This document shows positions 57,311 to 64,000 of a stretch of DNA of 64,000 nt, piece by piece. The stretch is from Gnomoniopsis sp. IMI 355080 (Eukaryota > Ascomycota > Sordariomycetes > Diaporthales > Gnomoniaceae). Numbering within the stretch: position 1 is the stretch's first letter; the number at the start of each line of letters is the position of its first letter. The notes beneath the pieces are model-generated. The model ran no database searches and had not been told where the DNA came from. It saw only the letters and a list, made by a program, of their open reading frames with translations. The stretch spans positions 1 to 64,000 of the forward strand of contig JAPEVC010000141.1 of NCBI GenBank assembly GCA_027946555.1, in the 5' to 3' direction. Made by a program: the position numbers and the translations under genes.

Positions 57311-60300
57311 ATGATCAGGGTTATAAAGGGAGCCAAGGGCATAGAGGCGCTGTAGATGCCCATGGCGCAGACTAGAGGATCTGATTGGCATGTGGAAAAC
57401 GAAATGAGGTTGGTCTAGAGTCGGTGCGAGGAGCTCCTGATTCACGTGCGTGCGCTGGCAAAGCTAAGGCTACTAGTAGTACTGCACCAACATTCCACAA
57501 ATGGCGAGTCCGCATATCCGCAGCAAACCTAAATAGCTAGCCCGAGCGTCAAGCTCTCATCGGCCCGGAAGGCGTCATCATACCCGACGGAACAGTGATG
57601 TAATTGCTACTTCGAACACAAGCAGGTTTTCCGCGAGCTCATAGAATGACCATCCAGCCTACTGCGTTAGACTTGTCTTCATGTTCTTGGCAGTATTATG
57701 AGTCAACTTGGGCCGCACAACGCCATCTCTTGACTGCTTTTCCAGCTTCGGTTTTAATCGTAATCTATGAATATCCTATTAGCCTCTTTTTCGTCTGAAA
57801 TTTAGGTACTTCTGGTCGTTACCAAGGGTCTTTCCATAAAATTCCATATTAAACGACAACCATAACTTGGTCTCAGAACATATTTCTACATTTAGATAGG
57901 CGAATAAGCTTCGCCTTTTGTTGATTGTGTGATTGTTCCTAATCAATCTCGAATGTTCACTCATGCCAGGAATTCTGTGATATCTCATATCGAAATGGTC
58001 GAAGGCTTTACAGCTGACATCGTAGGCTACGAATGATATCTCAGTCATGTCGTGACGTTATCAACACATCGCAGGAACAATATGATGGTATTCGGACCAA
58101 CTTCCAATTTGATTCGCAACCGACAATCCTAATTCGCCTGATCCCAGAAAGCGTTGATAGGATCCGCTTAATACATATACGCTTCCTTATCCGGCGTCAT
58201 GTCTCGCAAAACGTCGCTTGAGTGAAGGGCGTCACGGAAAGTCTTGAAGTGGCATGGCCGGCAGGGCTGACTGTCTGATCCGACGTGGTCCTTGAATGTT
58301 TGGACAAACATAAGCCAAAGGGCTCCCTCCAAGATAATTTGTCATGTCCTTAGGTTTGACTACAACACTGTCATCAATTTTTCAGGTGGAAGGGAGGTTA
58401 GGGAGTGAGCTCGGTGCGCGTACATACGCTGGAGTGATGAAAGTTGCTCCGGGGAGTCTAATCGTCTTCGATATCGGTCTAAGGCAAGGATTGCCATTGG
58501 GCCATCTTCGAATGGGAGCTCTACGGACATGGAAATGGGCAATTGGGAACAGCCCGAGGGTTGGCTCCAGCAGCACGCCTGACGTTCTGCTACCGCTACC
58601 GCGCGCAGAATGGAGAACATTAGGTGATGCCGTTCGCTACCATATCACGCAATTTCTCGCCATTGCCAACGCCCTTACATATTCTGGACACAAAGCTAGG
58701 AGCTCTTCCCATAATTCCTTTTGCCAACGAAGCCCACCCTCGCATCCACACCACCAGTCAACACGTGAAATATGAGGGTCAGTCAAGGGACGCTTGATCG
58801 AATGTCTACCATTCACTCAAAAGTACATCTGCTCCGATAGATATGGCCGTTCATCTCCTGCAATTCTTCCCAACCGCCATATGTCAGAACATAGCCAACG
58901 GGAAACCGAATAGCCTTCCGGCATGAAGTCCTTGATAAATGCCATCGACAGCTTGATATCGTAGTGCCTAGCACAGTATAACATGCTCCTCGCACTCATC
59001 ATATAGCAGTCCTCTATCATTCTTTTTCACGACCGGCTTTCCGGCGACATATTGACCGCCTAGGATCGGACCGTGGCCCAATGGTGGCGAGCGAAAGCGA
59101 CTGGCCCTTGCCCGCACATTGTCAATACCTTCATCTTATTCCGCGTCGAACTATTGCCACAGGACTGCCCAAGGATCATTGTAGCAATCACAGCCTGTCT
59201 TCCAAGCCATCGGCCAATGGTACAGGTAAGCCTTGACAACAATAGGAGTTCCGAGTGCAGAACAACTCCATAATGCTTTCAGGTCACAGACGAGTTTAAA
59301 TTTGACGGGGTCCTTCCGTATAAGGAAAACAGATCGGCTGTTTAGGTCGTGGGCAGGATGCAGGGCACCATGCTATTGACTAATGATCTACAGCACTTCG
59401 CATGCACCATATCGTGCCTTGGTGGGTCACGGGTGCGCGTCTTTATCATAGTTGCACGGCTGGCCCCCAAAGATCTGGAAGCCTTTTTTCCTTTTTCCTG
59501 CATAAATTTGAGGGCTGGCTATGGCTTACAGTATGCGGTGACGATCCATCGAATGTACCGGGGTGTGCCTATTTGGCAAAGTCCGTCACCTCGTTGCTAA
59601 AGAGCTGTTTGACACCCTTGAGTAATGCCCAGAACATGCATGACCGGCCCAGGTGGTCGACAGACAGGGATCGGTCCTGACTTTTCGATAAGGGTCCAGT
59701 GGAACGTCTGGAGGTCGTCAAAATCGATCATAGTAGCTATGCTAAGACTTGCGGAGCCGAGCGTGGTCTAGAATGTAGGTTTGCCAGACTGCTGGACTGT
59801 AGTAGATCGAAGGAAGATGAATCTGGTCGGCAGAGACCATCTTGATGGCGAAGGCGAGGCAAGTACGAGTAGGACGAGAATCAAGGAGCCCATCCATCTC
59901 CTGGAACCAAAACTGTCGCTCCCATACGGCTGGGCTAGAGGGATGCAGATCTCATTGCACATGTAATGTAACACTGAATCTAAGATCAGAAACGCATGTG
60001 GAACAGAGATAATACAGTGTCAAGCCAAGGAGAAAACTGCAATTCCGGGTCATCCATTCACAAAGGCCAATTCCATATCCAGTACTCCTTTCTGTCGTCC
60101 AACCTGAGCCAAAACGCCTCCCATGCTAGTCCAGTGTGTTCGTAAACGAGTGACTCGTGCCAACCTAGCCACTACATCGTAGCCGTGGTCAATCGGCATC
60201 CGTTCAAAATAAACCAAGTCGTCATAACAATACCCTCTTGTATATCCGGTCCTGTATTCCTGTATCCGACCCCTTTTAGTCCTCGAAAAAGTACCAACGC

Positions 60301-60362
60301 CTTTCTTCCTGTGGCGTAACACGAGGCGAGAATATCGGCTCTACAACCAAATGTTCAGGTCT
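57311..60362. other. 3-kb intergenic region with possible minus-strand gene relics
   Basis: No intact gene is supported. On the minus strand several short stretches read like protein in different frames: 60322-60050 (RTGYTRGYCYDDLVYFERM), about 59730-59600 (FDDLQTFHWTLIEKSGP), 59020-58817 (SMAFIKDFMPEG) and 58048-57779. Stops and frame changes separate them and no splice sites join them well, so this may be a decayed gene or coincidence. Confidence 0.35.
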
Positions 60363-60997
60363 CTAGCTCTGATCCTGGATCTTGTGGTCTCCAGAGACAG
60401 CCTGTGCATATGTTGGTGGGGGCGCCCCCTCGCTCGGGCCCGCCTCAGTCTGGTGCGCCGATCCTCCGGTATTCGTCCCGTAGCTCATGTTATCTTGCCG
60501 TGGTGGAGGCTGCTGGGGTTTGGGCTGGCTGCGGCCGCTGGGACGCGGTGTGCGACGCTGTTCATCGTCGCGAACGACGACATATGCCACACGACCGCCA
60601 CGCTCGGACTCGTCGACCCGCTCATAATCGTAGTAACTTGGCTCGGGGAATTTTGCAATGATGTACCACGCGTGGAGAAGACCTGGGACCTGTTTGCGAT
60701 ATCGATATTAGTTGGTCGTACGTAGGCATGCAATAGAGGATGGTAAGACTGACGTAACCCAGGCAGCAGAGGAGGATGTTGATCACGGAATCAGCAGAGC
60801 AGATGCCGCATTTGACCCAGACTGGAGGAGCATAATGTTAGCAGCTGTGGATCATCCCAAGGTAGGCAACGGTCAAGTCGCCTGAGTCGTGCCACGCGAT
60901 GCGATAGATCATATAGATCGAGGGGGGGGGAAGGCCTACCAGGAAGAGGCGGGAAGAGAACTGCCAGAAGGCCTAGGAATATGTCTGGAGAGCACAT
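60363..60997 (-). CDS. Pmp3/Sna-family proteolipid with C-terminal PPxY motif (Sna4-like)
   Basis: Three minus-strand exons, 60997-60940, 60821-60754 and 60689-60363, give 150 residues. The first about 55 form the two-helix UPF0057 (Pmp3) unit: MCSPDIFLGLLAVLFPPLPVWVK with the conserved FPPLPVW made across the first junction, then CGICSADSVINILLCCLGYVPGLLHAWYII. A hydrophilic tail of about 90 residues follows, rich in arginine, proline and glutamine, ending with PPTY (133-136). Yeast Sna3 and Sna4 have the same build, and their PPxY motifs recruit the Rsp5 ubiquitin ligase for vacuolar/endosomal sorting; that role is inferred here. Introns have GTAGGC/CCAG and GTCAGT/ACAG ends. The donors are weaker than usual, but family sequence continues exactly across both. 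Confidence 0.92.
60922..60930. repeat. Poly-G run inside the first intron of the proteolipid gene
   Basis: Nine consecutive Gs (Cs on the gene's strand) just after the donor of a 118-nt intron. This homopolymer is prone to sequencing slippage but lies outside the coding exons. Confidence 0.8.
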
Positions 60998-61870
60998 GTT
61001 TTCTGCGGGGAATATTCAAATCTTGCGCAGAGAGTGGAGGATCGAGAAAAGCGTCAAGCTTGATACATAGGAATGAGGCGTCGTAGGAGGAGAAGGAAGA
61101 GGAGGAAACAAGAGTTATGTCACAAGGTGATGAATCGAAACGAGTGACCAAACGCAGAAAGCCGGGGAGTGGCACCGCCCCCGGGCTTCGTCAGATCTGA
61201 GAGGCTTATGTAAAAAGGGTCCACGTGCTGGGGTGGGTCGCTCTAGGCGTTCAAGGTTCCTTTTAAGGGGCGCATAGTCACTGCCGGGCAAGGATCGAGC
61301 TTCTAGAACGGTTCCACACCTCCTGCCTTTCTCCGTAACGAGACCCAACTCCCATGATTGTGTGATGTGCTTGAAGACATGATTTTTTTTTCTTTCGCGC
61401 AAAGTAGTCTTTTAATCAGAAATCTGGAAGTCTAGTTCAAGACTGTCAAAGTCGGAGATTACTTGTACCAATTCAACCTGAGGGTCTCCTGGTGCATTGG
61501 TGTGATGTCGACGCAGTCAGTGGTGCACGTCGCCGCTGAGTCGTTTGCAAGGACATTTGGCTCTGTCGCAGTATAGCCATAGGTACAATATGTTCAGCCT
61601 AGAACTATGCTGTAGAACTTGGTTCTGTCTTCTCGCATGCACCACAGTATACGCCCTTCCTGAAGGGTCCCAGTATTTGTGGCGAGAGGCACGACACTGA
61701 TGGCGGCCGGGGGACAGGGATTCATTCGATAAGCGCACGGTTCACTGTCCCCGATAAGGATTTCGGGCTGACTTCAAGGCAACTGTCTGCTTGCCAGCCG
61801 GACTTTGTCACCGCAGAAACAACGTCCTTAGCTACCCATCCCCCTCCTCTTCCCGACACCACACTACACA
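60998..61870. other. Divergent promoter region between proteolipid and PRP22
   Basis: About 870 nt shared by two divergent genes. It shows purine-rich stretches near 61085-61110 and no coding frame of note. Confidence 0.5.
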
Positions 61871-64000
61871 ATGGATGAATTAGAGTCCCTCGAGTCTCTC
61901 GAGCGCCTGTCACTCGTATCCAAAATATCCTCCGAATTGCAGAATCATCTGGGTATTCCCGACGAAGAAGCACGAAAGACCCTCGCCGAGTTCGTCATCG
62001 CAAAACGGTTAGAATGCGACAGCCTCGATGGCTTCAAGAAGATGCTACCCACCATGGGTGCGTCCACCCTACCCAATAGTCTGGTCGAGAGTATAGACCG
62101 CTTAGTCTGCACATTACATCCACAATTCAAGGGCAAGAAGCCGAGGTTCGACGACGAGGACGACGGACGACCACTACGAAGCGCGCGAGAGCAGGAGCAG
62201 ATCTTCAAAGGCCTCAGCATACCGGACAAGGACCCTCCAAATGACGGCGGACTCGACGAAATTGACGACACACTTGCGCTTCTGGAAGGACTGGAACCTA
62301 AAGGAAAGAAGGACAAGAGTTCAAATGGCAGGAAACGAAGTCGAAGCCCTGGTGACTACGAGGACGCACGGAGACGAAGGAAAGATCGGTATCGGGATCG
62401 CAGCCGGAGTCGAAGTCGCGAACGCAAGCCGAAATATCATGACGACGATGACGACTTTAAAAGAGGCCGGAATGGGAGGTATGAAGATGGGTATACGAAC
62501 GGCGAAGCCAGGAAGAAACACAGGAGTACGAGAGGCCGCTTCGATGAGGAAGAGGACGATGACACTCAATTTCGACGGCCGCCTCCACGCGAGGTCGACG
62601 ATGCGCCACAGCTGTACAAGGTCTACGATGGTCATGTCACTGGCATCAAGGATTTTGGAGCCTTCGTTAATCTTCATGGCATAAGAGGCAAGGTGGACGG
62701 TTTGGTCCATGTGTCGCAATTGGTCGAGGGACAGAGAGTCAACCATCCTGACGACTTTGTCTCGAAAGGGCAGAATGTGAAGGTGAAGGTTGTCAAGATC
62801 GAGGGCAACCGGATCGGGCTATCGATGAAGGAGGTGGATCAGGAAACCGGCGACGACCTCCATCCCCAGGCCAGGATACAGTCAGGCGCCAATTCTGAGG
62901 CTTTGGGTGGCGGAGGCGGCTCTATGATGGACGGACCGCCTCAGAGTCAATTTGTTCAGAAGAACCAGATGCGACATAAAAAGCGCATGACCTCGCCTGA
63001 ACGATGGGAGATTCGTCAGCTGATCGCCTCTGGAGTCGCCAAGGCGTCGGACTATCCTGATCTTGAGGAAGACTACAACTCAACGCTCACGGGCGAGGGC
63101 CAGATGGACCTCGAGGAAGATGTGGATATTGAAATAAGAGAAGAGGAGCCGCCATTCCTTGCTGGACAGACGAAACAGTCCCTGGAGCTCTCACCCATCC
63201 GCATTGTCAAGGCTCCAGATGGTTCACTGAACCGGGCTGCCATGGCTGGCACAAATTTGACCAAAGAGCGGAAAGAGATGCGGCAACAAGAAGCCGAAGC
63301 TAAAGAATCGGAGGCGAAGGTGGATTTATCTTCCCAATGGCAAGATCCCATGGCGGATCCTGACAAACGACAATTTGCCAGTAGTTTGAGAGACGCTGCA
63401 AGGCGACAGCAAAAGACCGACACCGCACCAGACTGGAGGCAAGCTGTAGCGCCAATCGATGCACCCAAGGGCAAGCGAACGAGCATGACCATCAAGCAAC
63501 AACGGGAGTCATTGCCTGTCTACATGTTTCGCAGTCAGCTCATCTCAGCTATCACGGAAAACCAGATCATGATTGTCGTTGGAGAGACGGGATCTGGCAA
63601 AACGACACAGCTCACCCAGTATCTGGCGGAGTCCGGGTTTGGCAACCAGGGCATGATCGGCTGTACACAACCGCGTCGTGTTGCCGCTATGAGTGTTGCT
63701 AAGCGCGTGGCAGAAGAGGTGGGCTGCGAACTTGGTGCGGAGGTTGGATACGCTATCAGATTTGAAGACAAGACGTGCAAGGACACAGTCATCAAGTACA
63801 TGACAGACGGCCATCTTCAGCGCGAGATCATTATGGACCCTGATTTGAAGAGATATTCCGTCATCATGCTGGATGAGGCTCACGAGCGAACAATAGCAAC
63901 GGATGTCCTGTTCGGACTCTTGAAAAAGACCGTCAAACGAAGACCTGATCTTAAAATCATCGTCACCTCCGCAACGCTCGACGCAGACAAGTTTTCATCA
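61871..64000 (+). CDS. PRP22: Prp22/DHX8-type DEAH-box splicing helicase, 5' part (runs off window)
   Basis: One uninterrupted frame from the ATG at 61871 to the window edge, 710 codons, lacks the 3' half. Prp22 is the DEAH RNA helicase that acts in the second splicing step and releases mature mRNA from the spliceosome. In order: an N-terminal helical region (ISSELQNHLGIPDEEARKTL), then an RS/RD-rich charged stretch (about residues 150-235, RDRSRSRSRERK). An S1 RNA-binding domain lies at about 248-320 (LYKVYDGHVTGIKDFGAFVN), followed by a linker with RHKKRMTSPERWEIRQL. The helicase core has motif I GETGSGKTT (about 570), Ia TQPRRVAAMSVAKRVAEE, motif II DEAH (about 666) and motif III SAT (about 698). 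The S1 domain plus DEAH core identifies Prp22 rather than Prp2, Prp16 or Prp43. No intron is seen in the visible part. Confidence 0.95.
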   Translation, partial: MDELESLESLERLSLVSKISSELQNHLGIPDEEARKTLAEFVIAKRLECDSLDGFKKMLPTMGASTLPNSLVESIDRLVCTLHPQFKGKKPRFDDEDDGRPLRSAREQEQIFKGLSIPDKDPPNDGGLDEIDDTLALLEGLEPKGKKDKSSNGRKRSRSPGDYEDARRRRKDRYRDRSRSRSRERKPKYHDDDDDFKRGRNGRYEDGYTNGEARKKHRSTRGRFDEEEDDDTQFRRPPPREVDDAPQLYKVYDGHVTGIKDFGAFVNLHGIRGKVDGLVHVSQLVEGQRVNHPDDFVSKGQNVKVKVVKIEGNRIGLSMKEVDQETGDDLHPQARIQSGANSEALGGGGGSMMDGPPQSQFVQKNQMRHKKRMTSPERWEIRQLIASGVAKASDYPDLEEDYNSTLTGEGQMDLEEDVDIEIREEEPPFLAGQTKQSLELSPIRIVKAPDGSLNRAAMAGTNLTKERKEMRQQEAEAKESEAKVDLSSQWQDPMADPDKRQFASSLRDAARRQQKTDTAPDWRQAVAPIDAPKGKRTSMTIKQQRESLPVYMFRSQLISAITENQIMIVVGETGSGKTTQLTQYLAESGFGNQGMIGCTQPRRVAAMSVAKRVAEEVGCELGAEVGYAIRFEDKTCKDTVIKYMTDGHLQREIIMDPDLKRYSVIMLDEAHERTIATDVLFGLLKKTVKRRPDLKIIVTSATLDADKFSS

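Noticed and set aside
58344..58775. 143-codon plus-strand frame with ATG
   Set aside because: No recognisable domain, and opposite-strand frames of similar quality; no supporting splice or family signal.

Overview
The window is nuclear DNA of a filamentous ascomycete (Pezizomycotina); I could not narrow the class. Genes lie singly on both strands. Their introns are short (mostly 50-110 nt), with GTAAGT/GTGAGT-type donors, CTAAC/CTGAC branch sites and CAG/TAG acceptors. The families are typical of moulds: a Git3-type GPCR, the Argonaute chaperone Arb1, Clp1, Prp22, a fungal SLATT protein, Vcx1-type and MATE transporters. Exon structures were built by hand by joining reading frames through splice signals; in nearly every case the exon lengths sum to a multiple of three.

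Layout. 0-7.3 kb: vacuolar Ca2+/H+ exchanger (+) converging on a MATE transporter (-). 9.5-11.4 kb: a DUF202 membrane protein (+) and an unknown protein (-). 14.2-23.4 kb: a run of plus-strand genes, namely a DRB0094-type RNA ligase, a coiled-coil protein, an unknown two-part protein and a SLATT-domain protein. 23.7-28.2 kb: an N-carbamoyl-amino-acid hydrolase (-) with a GC-AG intron, and an NTF2-like protein (+). 28.4-37.7 kb: a frameshifted carboxypeptidase S gene, a nine-exon MFS transporter and a small cysteine-rich secreted protein, in loosely packed, gene-poor DNA. 37.6-44.6 kb: a second small secreted candidate, an unknown protein, a P-loop/HAD protein that has lost its catalytic residues, and a class I glutamine amidotransferase. 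44.8-64 kb: a denser housekeeping block with the Git3-like GPCR (-), CLP1 (-), inositol polyphosphate multikinase (-), Arb1 (+, one frameshift), a Sna4/Pmp3-type proteolipid with a PPxY motif (-), and the 5' part of PRP22 (+), which runs off the window.

Functional links. Several genes touch RNA: RNA ligase, Clp1 (3'-end formation), Prp22 (splicing) and Arb1 (small-RNA loading). Others concern ion and nutrient signalling: Vcx1, the GPCR and inositol polyphosphate kinase. The genes are separately promoted. No secondary-metabolite cluster, rRNA, tRNA, CRISPR array or intact transposon was recognised.

Most worth a second look: the RNA ligase, the SLATT protein 6 kb downstream of it, the degenerate P-loop/HAD protein, the one-base frameshifts in the carboxypeptidase and in Arb1, the 18-nt micro-exon in Arb1, and the GC-AG intron.
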